A DNA stretch of 64,000 nucleotides from an uncultured Flavobacteriaceae bacterium. Lineage in GTDB: Bacteria; Bacteroidota; Bacteroidia; Flavobacteriales; Flavobacteriaceae. Every line of letters begins with the position of its first letter. Positions within the stretch are counted from its first letter, which is position 1. Both the position numbers and the translations under genes were made by a program. The notes under the pieces were generated by a model that saw only the letters and a list, made by a program, of their open reading frames with translations, had not been told where the DNA came from and did not search any database. The stretch covers positions 186,001 through 250,000 of the forward strand of contig CANLVG010000003.1 of NCBI GenBank assembly GCA_947494565.1. The letters run 5' to 3'. Positions 46,101 through 54,693 of this stretch are shown here, piece by piece.

Positions 46101-46367
46101 TTGGTTGAAGACGGATCCTATCTACGATTAAAGAACGTACAACTAGGATATAGCTTGCCTACCGATATACTTGAAAAGTTCTACGTCGCCAATTTAAGAA
46201 TATATATTTCAGGTCAAAATTTACTCACCTTCACTGATTATCAAGGATACGACCCGGAAATTGGTCGGCCACTTAATGGTCAAGGAACTCTTTTTGACAG
46301 TGGGGTGAACAGAAGGGCATATCCTCAAAACAAGATGGTTTTGTTTGGGCTGCAAGTCGGATTTTAA
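43185..46367 (+). CDS. SusC/RagA family TonB-dependent outer-membrane transporter
   Basis: The 1060-residue protein is a SusC-type glycan importer. After an unusual N-terminus with two hydrophobic runs (about 5-17 and 22-37) comes a carboxypeptidase regulatory-like domain (about 70-150; ISGQVLDQNNQPLPGASI), then DEVVVIGYGTQ, the plug domain (about 160-280; LYVVDGNIV, ISVLKDASSAAIYGSRASNGVVLITTK) and a beta-barrel to the final phenylalanine. It imports glycan fragments powered by TonB. It is directly followed by SusD (21 bases) and the PUL degradation genes. The substrate is probably a fucose-containing sulfated glycan, inferred from neighbours. Confidence 0.95.
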   Translation: MKKNILFSFLVRIFFGLRTHKKIFLLPFVLVVLYANANNDHFENEEYTSRIYNVKLENFPKTLKYSSILFQTTISGQVLDQNNQPLPGASIVEKGTTNGTQSDFDGNFSLEVASGAILEVSYIGFSTQEVTVGSQSNISVVLQESASGLDEVVVIGYGTQIEALRTGSVATVSSKEVTQVAVTNSASALQGRVAGVRVEANGGAPGSGVNVVIRGTGSFGNDQPLYVVDGNIVESMSFINPNDIESISVLKDASSAAIYGSRASNGVVLITTKKGKAGDIRINFQSQLGFQSSTSRLDLLNAREFADWHNMAKDNDGDSRAIPHDTGFDPSIDTDWQDLQVTSAIFQEYSINISGGSENAQFYVSGQVLDQEGIVVDSGSKRYNFSVNTSFQKGIFSLDQSLILSRQENNPNNFFQREGEVPPTVPVFDENNEGGFAGLDPNLYGMARGINWYGRALLNDNLFTTDRIVGSVQPQFQLHKNLTFKTNLGLEYFVQHNYNFEPTFFQSTSQEASNVIARLEENYTRSLSLLMENTLEYNNTFGKHGLNLLGGFSTQNISARSAGGIGTNFPFNDFRVLDAADDNTDNTTGNLQENALTSYFGRLNYDYDGKYILSATVRHDGTSRFRPENRWSTFPSASLGWRVSKESFFPQDGVISNLKLRGSYGVLGSQNTGSLANPRNYSTESVLNVSNFYDFGGVVLGGQTVNELANPDLKWESTTMQNYGLDAEFLDGKISFSAEYFQNRSEDILVLVPIPLSGGLGNNLLNNAATIDNKGFEFSGTYRHFSQNDGINFDATLNFNTIDNEVIALGDGVNPITGGGYTQGGFQATRTDVGQPVASFYGLITEGVYQTQAEIDADGATAAVLGDMNFVDLNGDGVINDDDQTYLGSAIPDLEYSIAFNMNYKNWDFSMFWQGVQGNEIWNGKRYHQVLDGTRGLKRREALDAWTPQNTDTNVPRATILDLNLNKRPSDYLVEDGSYLRLKNVQLGYSLPTDILEKFYVANLRIYISGQNLLTFTDYQGYDPEIGRPLNGQGTLFDSGVNRRAYPQNKMVLFGLQVGF

Positions 46368-46388
46368 TTAATTAAAAAAAATAGTAAA

Positions 46389-47930
46389 ATGAAAAGCAAA
46401 GTAAAAATATATATAGTACTGGTTTTGAGCTGTTTTTTTATGCTTAATAATTGTAGCGATGACCAACTGGATATTTCAAATCCAAATAGTCCAACACCAG
46501 AAAGTTTTTGGCAAAACGAGGATCACGCAGAAGGGGGGTTAGTATCGGTTTACGCACCACTACCTACCATACCTATGTTTGGAAGGATTTTGGTTGGTAT
46601 TCATTTGATACACCGATCAGATATTGCAAATCCTTTTCCACAATCCAATGTGAATGATGTAGGGGCGTTACAGGTAAGACCGGAAAACCCGCGTCTCATC
46701 GAAATTTATAGTGAGTGGTATAAGATGGTGTCTAGGGCCAATCAGGTAATCAACCGTGTTCCGGATATTGAAATGGATGCGGCACGAAAAAGTGAAATAT
46801 TGGCAGAGGCCCATTTTTTACGTGGTTTTGCCTACTTCTACATCGTTAACCTATGGGGAACCTCTCCACTTATTTTAGACGAGGTAACTGGCCTTGAAGA
46901 CTTGTTTGCTCCCAATTCTACCGTAGAGGCCACCTACGCATCGATTATTAGCGATTTTACGATTGCTCAAGCAGGCTTACCCCAAGATGGATCACTTCCT
47001 AAAGGCGAAGTAGGCCGCGCCACATGGGGGGCCGCTACTGCTTTTTTAGGTAGGTCTTATCTCTATACCGGTGATTTTGCAAGTGCCATAACTGAATTCA
47101 AAAAAGTGATGGATTCAGGAATCTATATGTTAAATGAAAACTATAATGACAATTTTACAGAGGAAATCAAGAATACCCCTGAATCGATTTTTGAAATTCA
47201 GTACTCTGTTGATGGAAACGCAACAGGTTCCTGGGGCGGGGCTGGCGGTGATAGGTGGCGTGCTCAAGCGTGGGAAGCCGATGTAGCCCCCAGGAATTAT
47301 AGTAGTCAACAGAGTTTTAGTGTCAATCAATGGGTCTTAGATCTTTTTCTTAGTGAACAGACAGTTGACGGTGGAGAAGATCCTCGGGCAAGAGCAACCC
47401 TATTATGGGATTATCCAGGAGCAATGATCTATCAAGATGTTTTTGCGGAGCAATTTATGGGTGATGATTTGACACGGGTATGGGCACGAAAATATCTAAA
47501 CTTCAGAAGAGAGAATGCCCTAACACCAGGTGCGTGGGCCGGAGCGCATAACAACTGGAAAATATTTAGATATGCCGATTTACTGTTAATGTATGCCGAA
47601 GCGGAAAATGAGGTTACCGGTGGTTCTCAGGCGGCACTTGACGCACTGAACGAAGTACGTGCTAGAGTTAACATGCCGGCAGTGGCCGGTCTTGGGCAGG
47701 CAGATTTAAGACAGGCGATTAGAGATGAACGAGTCAAAGAACTTGCTATAGAAGGAAATCGCTTTTTTGATTTACTCCGGTGGGGTATTTCCGCAGATCG
47801 ATTTGAACAAAATCCTGAATTTAGATCCAATAGCCAAGGCGTATTTATTCGTGGTCGACATGAGTATCTCCCTATCCCTGCGCAGGATGTACAGGCAAAT
47901 CCGAACCTGGTTCAAAATCCAGGGTATTGA
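46389..47930 (+). CDS. SusD/RagB family glycan-binding lipoprotein
   Basis: The 513-residue lipoprotein has a signal peptide ending in LNNC near residue 22, then the SusD N-terminal part with the ESFWQNEDHA segment and TPR-like helices (LAEAHFLRGFAYFYIVNLWG). The C-terminal SusD domain ends with WKIFRYADLLLMYAEAENE, VRDERVKELAIEGNRFFDLLRWG and the final YLPIPAQDVQANPNL. It captures oligosaccharide at the cell surface and docks on SusC. It follows SusC by 21 bases. The hairpin terminator that follows suggests SusCD forms a discrete, abundant transcript. Confidence 0.96.
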   Translation: MKSKVKIYIVLVLSCFFMLNNCSDDQLDISNPNSPTPESFWQNEDHAEGGLVSVYAPLPTIPMFGRILVGIHLIHRSDIANPFPQSNVNDVGALQVRPENPRLIEIYSEWYKMVSRANQVINRVPDIEMDAARKSEILAEAHFLRGFAYFYIVNLWGTSPLILDEVTGLEDLFAPNSTVEATYASIISDFTIAQAGLPQDGSLPKGEVGRATWGAATAFLGRSYLYTGDFASAITEFKKVMDSGIYMLNENYNDNFTEEIKNTPESIFEIQYSVDGNATGSWGGAGGDRWRAQAWEADVAPRNYSSQQSFSVNQWVLDLFLSEQTVDGGEDPRARATLLWDYPGAMIYQDVFAEQFMGDDLTRVWARKYLNFRRENALTPGAWAGAHNNWKIFRYADLLLMYAEAENEVTGGSQAALDALNEVRARVNMPAVAGLGQADLRQAIRDERVKELAIEGNRFFDLLRWGISADRFEQNPEFRSNSQGVFIRGRHEYLPIPAQDVQANPNLVQNPGY

Positions 47931-47973
47931 TTGAAATGGACAAAAAACAGTTTGTTTGAGTTAGTTTTAGTTT

Positions 47974-48012
47974 AAATAGTCCTCGATTTTTCATCGAGGA
48001 CTATTTTTATTC
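47974..48012 (+). terminator. Rho-independent terminator after SusD
   Basis: A perfect 14-bp stem (AAATAGTCCTCGAT with ATCGAGGACTATTT) with a five-base loop is followed by a T-run, about 45 bases after the SusD stop. It may partly separate SusCD transcription from the genes downstream, letting SusCD be made in higher amount. Confidence 0.85.
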
Positions 48013-48093
48013 TTTAGTTCTTTACAGTAAATTATTATTGATTTCATTTTAAGCATTTTTATCAAATTCACCCTTTTGAAGCCATTTTCTAAA

Positions 48094-51000
48094 ATGTCAC
48101 TTATTACTAAGCTTTCAACTTCTTTAATTGTTCTAATGCTCATGGCATGTGGCGAAAGTGAAGATAAAATCCAAACCAATCTTTATGGATTTGAGAAAAT
48201 AACAGCTGTAACGTCGGGTATATCCTTCAGCAATGATCTTACACTATCCGATACCTTTAACTACAATACCTTTCCATATATCTACATGGGTGCCGGAGTG
48301 GCCTTAGGCGATATCAATAATGATGGGCTTACCGATGTATTCTTGACGGGGAATATGACCCCCAATAAATTATACCTAAACAAAGGTAACATGACTTTCG
48401 ATGATATTTCTAAGGAAGCTGAAATAGATGGGGATAGTAGGTGGTATACGGGGGTCACCATGGTTGACATCAACACAGATGGTTGGTTGGATATTTATGT
48501 GAGTGTTTCAGGCCTGAGCGGTAATACCCAAAACCAATTGTTCGTCAATGACGGTCCTAGCGATTCGGGACAAGTGAGCTTCACTGAAATGGCTGCTCAA
48601 TACGGTATCGCCGATAAAAGTAACTCAATACAGGCAACATTTTTTGATAGTGATAACGATGGAGACTTAGATCTTTATGTCTGTAATTATCCAGTAATAC
48701 CGTTAACCATGCCCAATAGCTATTACTATGAAAAAATGCAGTTACGTAATCCTATTGAATCTGGTCATCTGTTCAGAAATGAAGGAAACGGAAAGTTCAC
48801 GGACATTACGGAGGAATCCGGAGTATTAAATTTTGGCCTTTCTCTAGGTGTGGTGGCCAGCGATTTCAATAATGACGGATGGCAAGACCTATATGTTTCC
48901 AACGATTTTAATGTGCCAGATTACTTTTATATAAACAACGGCGATGGCACGTTCAATGAAAAAATCAAGGAAACCAGTAGACAAACCTCAATGTTCGGTA
49001 TGGGCGTCGATGCTGCAGATTTTAATAATGACGGTTTGATGGATCTCGTGCAGGTAGATATGACCCCTAACGATTATTACCGCTCTAAGACCAACATGGC
49101 AAGTATGGACCCTGAATCTTTTTATGGTATGGTGTCCATGGGATTTCACTATCAATATATGCAGAATAGCCTTCAGGTCAATAACGGAATCGACAATCTA
49201 GGGAGACCTATTTTTAGCAATGTAGCAAGACTGACAGGTATTGCAACTACTGATTGGAGTTGGGCTCCCCTTTTTGCCGATTTTGACAACGATGGTTTGA
49301 AAGATATTGTCATCACCAATGGCATGAGGCTTGATGTCAATAACAATGATTTGCTTAGTACGGAAAACGCCACCTCATTAGTCCGGGAAAAGATAGATAT
49401 GAACAAAGCACCCTCGACACCTATCGAAAATTTTCTTTTCAAGAACAAGGGAGGCTACGAATTTGAAGATGTTTCGGAAAAATGGAATGTTAACTACAAA
49501 GGTTTTTCAAACGGTATTTCTTATGGTGACTTAGATAATGATGGCGATTTAGATTTGGTCATCAATAATATAGATGACGAAACAAGTCTGCTCCGGAACA
49601 ATAGTCAGGGAACTAACTTTTACCGAATAAAATTACATGGCAGTACAAACAACCCCATGGGGCTTGGTTCTAAAATCAAGCTTGTATCAGGTAATACCAC
49701 GCAATGGGTAGAACATAGCCTAACCCGCGGTTTTCAATCCAGTGTAGAACCTATAGTTCACTTCGGATTGGGACAGGAAGAAACCATAGATAGCATCGAA
49801 ATTTTTTGGCCTGACGGAAAGGTAGAATCTCTAAAGAATGTACCTGTCAATCAAACATTGGAAGTGTATTATGCGAATGCGAAAGAAAAAAATACTGAAC
49901 CGGGAAAGCGAAAATTGGCATTTACGGATATTACAAAAGAATCAGGACTGAGTTTTTCCCATACGGAAGATCTTTATAACGATTTCTTGGTGGAGCCTTT
50001 ATTACCTCATAAAAATTCTGAATTAGGTCCGGCCTTGACGGTAGCGGATATCAATAAAGATGGTTTTGATGATTTTTTCGTCGGAAATGCAAGGAACAGT
50101 GCAGGAGCATTATTTATTCAAAACAGATTAGGAGGGTTTGATGAGATGGACGGCCCTTGGAGAGAAGACGAATCCTTTGAAGATACGGGAGCTGTTTTTT
50201 TTGATGCCGATTCAGACGGCGATCTAGATTTGTATGTTGCAAGCGGCGGGAATAATCTAGTAAATAACGCTGATTTTTATCAAGACCGCTTGTATGTGAA
50301 TACGCCTGAGGGTTTTGTGAAATCAAAAGGTGGCCTTCCCCAAATAAATGCAAGTGGACTCAAAGTAGCCCCTATGGATTTTGATGGCGATGGCGATGTG
50401 GATCTTTTTGTTGGAGGAAGGATTCAACCTGGGCACTACCTTCAACCTCCTAAAAGTTATCTTCTGGAGAATACCGGAGGTATGGATCTGACCATAGAAT
50501 TTGTAGATGTAACGGCAAAGATTGCTCCGGAACTTGAAAACATTGGTCTTGTGACAGATGCCTTATGGCAAGACTTTAATGCCGATGGTAAGCAAGATTT
50601 AATTTTGACTGGTGAATGGATGCCGATTACCTTTTTTGAAAATGATGGTAATCGTTTCAACAATGTGACCGGAAAAATGGGCTTTGAAAATACCGTAGGC
50701 TGGTGGAATTCGATAACAACAGCTGATCTCGATAATGATGGCGATATGGACCTCGTTGCAGGTAATCTTGGTCTAAATAGTAAATACAAGAGTACGGAAG
50801 ATTCCCCCTTTGAGATATATGTGAATGATTTTGATGAAAATAAAAAGCAAGATATCGTATTGAGTGTTACCAAAAAAGGGGTTAAACTACCATTAAGAGG
50901 AAGGGAATGTTCTTCTCAGCAAATTCCAATGATCAAGAAGAACTTTGAAACCTATGCATCATTTGCGTCGGCAAGCTTAGATGATATTTATGGAGAAGGT

Positions 51001-51411
51001 ATGCTTGAAAATTCAATTCATAAAAAAGTGAACACTTTTGCCCATCATTGGTTTGAAAATAAAGGAGATGGAACATATATAATGCATGAACTCCCCATTG
51101 AAGCCCAATTTTCATCAATCAATAGCATTGTGGTTTTTGACTATAATGAAGACGCGTATCCAGACCTGTTAATCGCCGGAAACTTATATGATACAGAGGT
51201 AGAAACACCAAGGTCTGATGCCGGTATTGGTCTTATTCTTCAAAACAATGGGCAGAAGGGTTTTGATGCGCTGTCAATGAATGAAAGCGGGCTGCTAGTA
51301 GATAATGAAGTCAAAGCAATAGAGAGAATCAAAGGCGTGAAAGGCGAGGAGGGGTTTATTTTTGCCCTAAACAATGCTGCGCCAAGGTTACTTTCTTTTG
51401 AAAGACAATGA
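48094..51411 (+). CDS. FG-GAP/VCBS repeat lipoprotein with ASPIC/UnbV domain (CRTAC1-like)
   Basis: The protein of about 1105 residues has a lipoprotein signal (LMAC), then FG-GAP repeats (about 30-480; DINNDGLTDVFLTGN, DSDNDGDLDLYVCN, DFNNDGWQDLYVSND and others), an ASPIC/UnbV domain (about 515-592; GLGSKIKLVSG... SIEIFWPDGKVE) and a second FG-GAP series to the C-terminus (DADSDGDLDLYVASGG, DFDGDGDVDLFVGG). Calcium-binding Asp-rich loops are plentiful. Such proteins often accompany SusCD in marine Bacteroidota and may bind glycan at the surface, but this is unproven. The ATG at 48094 is favoured over TTG 48076. Its stop overlaps a possible upstream start of the fucosidase gene. Confidence 0.88.
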   Translation: MSLITKLSTSLIVLMLMACGESEDKIQTNLYGFEKITAVTSGISFSNDLTLSDTFNYNTFPYIYMGAGVALGDINNDGLTDVFLTGNMTPNKLYLNKGNMTFDDISKEAEIDGDSRWYTGVTMVDINTDGWLDIYVSVSGLSGNTQNQLFVNDGPSDSGQVSFTEMAAQYGIADKSNSIQATFFDSDNDGDLDLYVCNYPVIPLTMPNSYYYEKMQLRNPIESGHLFRNEGNGKFTDITEESGVLNFGLSLGVVASDFNNDGWQDLYVSNDFNVPDYFYINNGDGTFNEKIKETSRQTSMFGMGVDAADFNNDGLMDLVQVDMTPNDYYRSKTNMASMDPESFYGMVSMGFHYQYMQNSLQVNNGIDNLGRPIFSNVARLTGIATTDWSWAPLFADFDNDGLKDIVITNGMRLDVNNNDLLSTENATSLVREKIDMNKAPSTPIENFLFKNKGGYEFEDVSEKWNVNYKGFSNGISYGDLDNDGDLDLVINNIDDETSLLRNNSQGTNFYRIKLHGSTNNPMGLGSKIKLVSGNTTQWVEHSLTRGFQSSVEPIVHFGLGQEETIDSIEIFWPDGKVESLKNVPVNQTLEVYYANAKEKNTEPGKRKLAFTDITKESGLSFSHTEDLYNDFLVEPLLPHKNSELGPALTVADINKDGFDDFFVGNARNSAGALFIQNRLGGFDEMDGPWREDESFEDTGAVFFDADSDGDLDLYVASGGNNLVNNADFYQDRLYVNTPEGFVKSKGGLPQINASGLKVAPMDFDGDGDVDLFVGGRIQPGHYLQPPKSYLLENTGGMDLTIEFVDVTAKIAPELENIGLVTDALWQDFNADGKQDLILTGEWMPITFFENDGNRFNNVTGKMGFENTVGWWNSITTADLDNDGDMDLVAGNLGLNSKYKSTEDSPFEIYVNDFDENKKQDIVLSVTKKGVKLPLRGRECSSQQIPMIKKNFETYASFASASLDDIYGEGMLENSIHKKVNTFAHHWFENKGDGTYIMHELPIEAQFSSINSIVVFDYNEDAYPDLLIAGNLYDTEVETPRSDAGIGLILQNNGQKGFDALSMNESGLLVDNEVKAIERIKGVKGEEGFIFALNNAAPRLLSFERQ

Positions 51412-51452
51412 CCAAAATCAAAAGGAAGGGAAAAACATATAATGAGAAAAAA

Positions 51453-53234
51453 ATGATACGATTTATTACATTCCTACTTATGATAAGTAGTCTTGGTCTA
51501 TATACCCAAGACTCTAAAGAAAAAGGAATGGATGAAATGTGGGGCGATCAAAAAGTAATCGATCGCTCCCATATAGGGCATAGGGCTTCGTTATTCGATG
51601 ATGGTAATTATTCAATGTTCATACATTGGGGTATTTACTCGAACATCGCTAACAAATGGAAAGACAAAACCTACTACGGTATTAGCGAGTGGATAATGAA
51701 TCCGAGAAGGGCGGGAATTCCTGTAGATGAGTATATGTCCGAGGCTAAAAACTTCAACCCCGTCAATTTTGACGCTAAGGCAATCACCAAGTTGGCGAAA
51801 GATGCCGGCATGAAATATATTGTGGTGACCAGCAAGCACCACGATGGTTTTGCGATGTATGATTCAAAAAGTAATGACTTTAATATCGTGAAAGCCACTC
51901 CTTTTGCTCGAGACCCTATGAAAGAATTGTCAAAAGCGTGTAAAGAAGAAGGCCTCGGTTTCGGGTTTTATTATTCCCATAATCAAGATTGGACCTTTCC
52001 CGGCGGTAATGGAGGACCAAAAATCAATGACAAAGGCAAGTCCGTAGGATTCGATTATTACTTTAAAGAAAAGTGTCTGCCCCAGGTAAAGGAAATCACC
52101 ACCCAATATGGTGATATAGCCATGGTTTGGTTTGATACTCCTGGGGATATGGAGAAAAAATACGTTGAGGAATTGGTCTCCGTGGTTAGGAAAAATCAAC
52201 CAAATGCCATGATTTCAGGTAGGGCAGGCCATGGTCTTGGAGATTACCTATCGCTAGGCGACATGAATATTCCGGTTAGGAATGTAGACGGATTGTGGGA
52301 AACAGTAGACGTTACCAATGACTCATGGGGATATGCTTGGTATGATGAAAATTGGAAAAGCCCAAAACGTATTCTGAAATCCGTGATTTCTACAGTTGCT
52401 AGAGGAGGCACTTACATGTTGAATGTCGGCCCGACTCCAGATGGAATCATTCCATTTGAAGCGGAAAACGCCTTGAGGGTATCTGGTGAATGGATTAAAA
52501 AATATCCTCAGGTAGTCTATGCTGCAAATGGATCCCCTTGGGGGCGTCAATTGCCTTGGGGAGACGTGACTGAAAAAGACGGAAAGCTGAATCTCAGCAT
52601 TTACCAATGGCCCCTAGATGGAAAAATTCACCTGCCTGGTCTAACAAATAAAATAAAAAGTGCCAAATTATGGGTCAATGGAAAGCAGGAAACCTTAAAG
52701 ACTGAAAAACTAGGAAACTGGGTAAGTATCGAACTACCATCCGAGAGACCAGAGAAATTGGTTTCGGTGGTCGAAGTTGAAGTTGAAGGTACTTTGAGAA
52801 TAGACAAGTTCTTGAGCATAGATCCAGTTTATATAACAACTTTACCGATGGATTTTGCTGAAGCCGAAGGGTGTAAAATCCAAGAAAAAAAATGGATGGA
52901 AAAATTCGGAGAATGGAAGCACATTTCGCAGGCGCAAGATTGGACGAAAACCAGCAAAGTACATTGGGAATTTGAAATCATGGATGCAGGATATTACCAA
53001 ATAGATTTGAACTACGCGGGTAATGGCAGACTCGTTTGGCGCATTGAGAATGAAGAAGCTGCGATGGTTCAAAACCAGCAGAATTCTTCCGAGGTATATC
53101 AGCATTATGAAATGGGCCTGCTAAAATTCGAGAAAGCAGGAAAGCATAGGATTTCTGTCGCTCTAAAAGAAGGCGATATGGAAAGTGCCAGCTTAAAAGA
53201 AATTCGATTTACCCCATTGAAAAGCCTTGAATAG
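51453..53234 (+). CDS. GH29 alpha-L-fucosidase
   Basis: This enzyme of about 593 residues releases terminal alpha-L-fucose with retention of configuration. It has a signal peptide, and the GH29 catalytic barrel with MFIHWGIYS, VTSKHHDGFAMYDS and GFYYSHNQDW. The catalytic nucleophile is Asp 228 in MVWFDTPGD, counted from the chosen start. A beta-sandwich C-terminal domain follows, then about 120 residues of a possible carbohydrate-binding module (FAEAEGCKI ... KHRISVALK). Translation could instead begin at 51408, overlapping the upstream stop. In this PUL it trims fucose from the imported glycan. Confidence 0.93.
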   Translation: MIRFITFLLMISSLGLYTQDSKEKGMDEMWGDQKVIDRSHIGHRASLFDDGNYSMFIHWGIYSNIANKWKDKTYYGISEWIMNPRRAGIPVDEYMSEAKNFNPVNFDAKAITKLAKDAGMKYIVVTSKHHDGFAMYDSKSNDFNIVKATPFARDPMKELSKACKEEGLGFGFYYSHNQDWTFPGGNGGPKINDKGKSVGFDYYFKEKCLPQVKEITTQYGDIAMVWFDTPGDMEKKYVEELVSVVRKNQPNAMISGRAGHGLGDYLSLGDMNIPVRNVDGLWETVDVTNDSWGYAWYDENWKSPKRILKSVISTVARGGTYMLNVGPTPDGIIPFEAENALRVSGEWIKKYPQVVYAANGSPWGRQLPWGDVTEKDGKLNLSIYQWPLDGKIHLPGLTNKIKSAKLWVNGKQETLKTEKLGNWVSIELPSERPEKLVSVVEVEVEGTLRIDKFLSIDPVYITTLPMDFAEAEGCKIQEKKWMEKFGEWKHISQAQDWTKTSKVHWEFEIMDAGYYQIDLNYAGNGRLVWRIENEEAAMVQNQQNSSEVYQHYEMGLLKFEKAGKHRISVALKEGDMESASLKEIRFTPLKSLE

Positions 53235-53247
53235 CACTAAAAATTTA

Positions 53248-54693
53248 ATGATGGATCAGATTGGAAAATCAATAAAGAATATTGTGGTAATAAGCTTTTT
53301 GGGGTGCATATTGCCTTTTTCCTGTCAAACCAATAACAAAAAAGAAAAGCAGGCTCAAAAAGTTGAAACCAAAAATCAACCAAATATCCTTTTCATTTTT
53401 GCCGACGACTGGGGTTATGGGGATCTTGGGTGTTATGGCGCAACCGAAGTTGCCACGCCCAATATTGATAAATTAGCCAAGCAGGGTACCAAATACACTC
53501 AGTTTCATGTAACTAGTGGTGTATGTTCGCCGAGTCGCACCTCGGTCATTACAGGCCATTTTCCAGCGAGACATCGGGTACATGGACATTTTGCGGGTAA
53601 TGAACCTAATGCCAACAGAAATATGCCAAATTGGTTAGATGAGACCCTTCCAGTGTATATGCCGAGGCTTATGCAACAGGCAGGTTATACTACCGCTCAC
53701 TTCGGAAAGTGGCATTTGGGTGGGGGAGGGCTACCGCATGGAGACTTGTCCGCCCCAGAGCCCAAGGTCTATGGTTATGATGAAACCCGGGTTTGGAATG
53801 GAAATGGCCCTACCTGGAAAGGAGACCAGCTATGGCCGACTACCCGGTATATGGATAGTGATAGTACATGGGTACATAGCTCAAGCCGAATCGTGGTTGA
53901 TGCGACTATCGATTTTCTAAAACGTAATAAGAAGAAAGCATCGCCAATGTTCGTAAATCTTTGGTTAAAAGATCCGCATACACCACTTTGGCCTACGGAT
54001 GAACAAAGAACCCCCTACAAAGACCTTGATCCGGACAAAGAAACCTATTATGCAGTATTGACCGATGCCGACTTTCATATCGGTCGTTTGATGAAGGCAC
54101 TAAACGAAATGGGATTGGATGAGGATACATTGGTCATTTTTAGTAGTGATAATGGACCTGCACATGTTCCGCCTGCTTTATTTGTGGGTTCTACAGGAGG
54201 AATGAAGGGACGTAAAGTTGATATTACTCAAGGTGGGGTGAACGTACCTTTTATCGTAAGATGGCCCGGTAGGGTAAATGCGGGAGCTATTGATAGCACA
54301 AGTGTACTGTCGGCAGTTGATCTTTTACCGACCTTTGCGGCATTGGCAGGTAAAAAACTTCCCGTTGATTATCAACCCGATGGGGAAAGCTTTACTGCAA
54401 TTTTCGATAACAACTTGTTTAAACGCAGCAAACCGTTGTTTTGGGATTGGCGTTTTCCAACACAAAGTGCGAGTCGGCCTAACGGTTGGGTCTCGGGTGC
54501 CGTACGCGATGGTAATTGGAAACTATTGGCAGATGAAAATCAAGAGCGTGTTGAACTTTACAATATTTACGATGATCGCTTTGAAAGTAAAGACCTCTCA
54601 CAAGAGAATCCAATAAAGACGAAAGAACTTCTAGCAATGCTAGAAGAGTGGCAGGAGCAGTTACCAAAACGAGGTGAAAGAATAAAAGAATGA
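53248..54693 (+). CDS. S1-type sulfatase, lipoprotein
   Basis: The protein of about 481 residues is a type I (formylglycine) sulfatase with a lipoprotein signal (PFSC). Metal-binding FADDWGYGDLGCYG appears early, and C93 in VCSPSRTSVITG is the cysteine converted to formylglycine (CxPxR motif). GKWHLGGGGLPHG and SSDNGPAH follow as expected. It removes sulfate esters from the glycan in the periplasm or at the surface. The start at 53248 gives the signal peptide; a TTG at 53227 overlaps the fucosidase end. Its stop overlaps the next start (ATGA). Confidence 0.93.
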   Translation: MMDQIGKSIKNIVVISFLGCILPFSCQTNNKKEKQAQKVETKNQPNILFIFADDWGYGDLGCYGATEVATPNIDKLAKQGTKYTQFHVTSGVCSPSRTSVITGHFPARHRVHGHFAGNEPNANRNMPNWLDETLPVYMPRLMQQAGYTTAHFGKWHLGGGGLPHGDLSAPEPKVYGYDETRVWNGNGPTWKGDQLWPTTRYMDSDSTWVHSSSRIVVDATIDFLKRNKKKASPMFVNLWLKDPHTPLWPTDEQRTPYKDLDPDKETYYAVLTDADFHIGRLMKALNEMGLDEDTLVIFSSDNGPAHVPPALFVGSTGGMKGRKVDITQGGVNVPFIVRWPGRVNAGAIDSTSVLSAVDLLPTFAALAGKKLPVDYQPDGESFTAIFDNNLFKRSKPLFWDWRFPTQSASRPNGWVSGAVRDGNWKLLADENQERVELYNIYDDRFESKDLSQENPIKTKELLAMLEEWQEQLPKRGERIKE

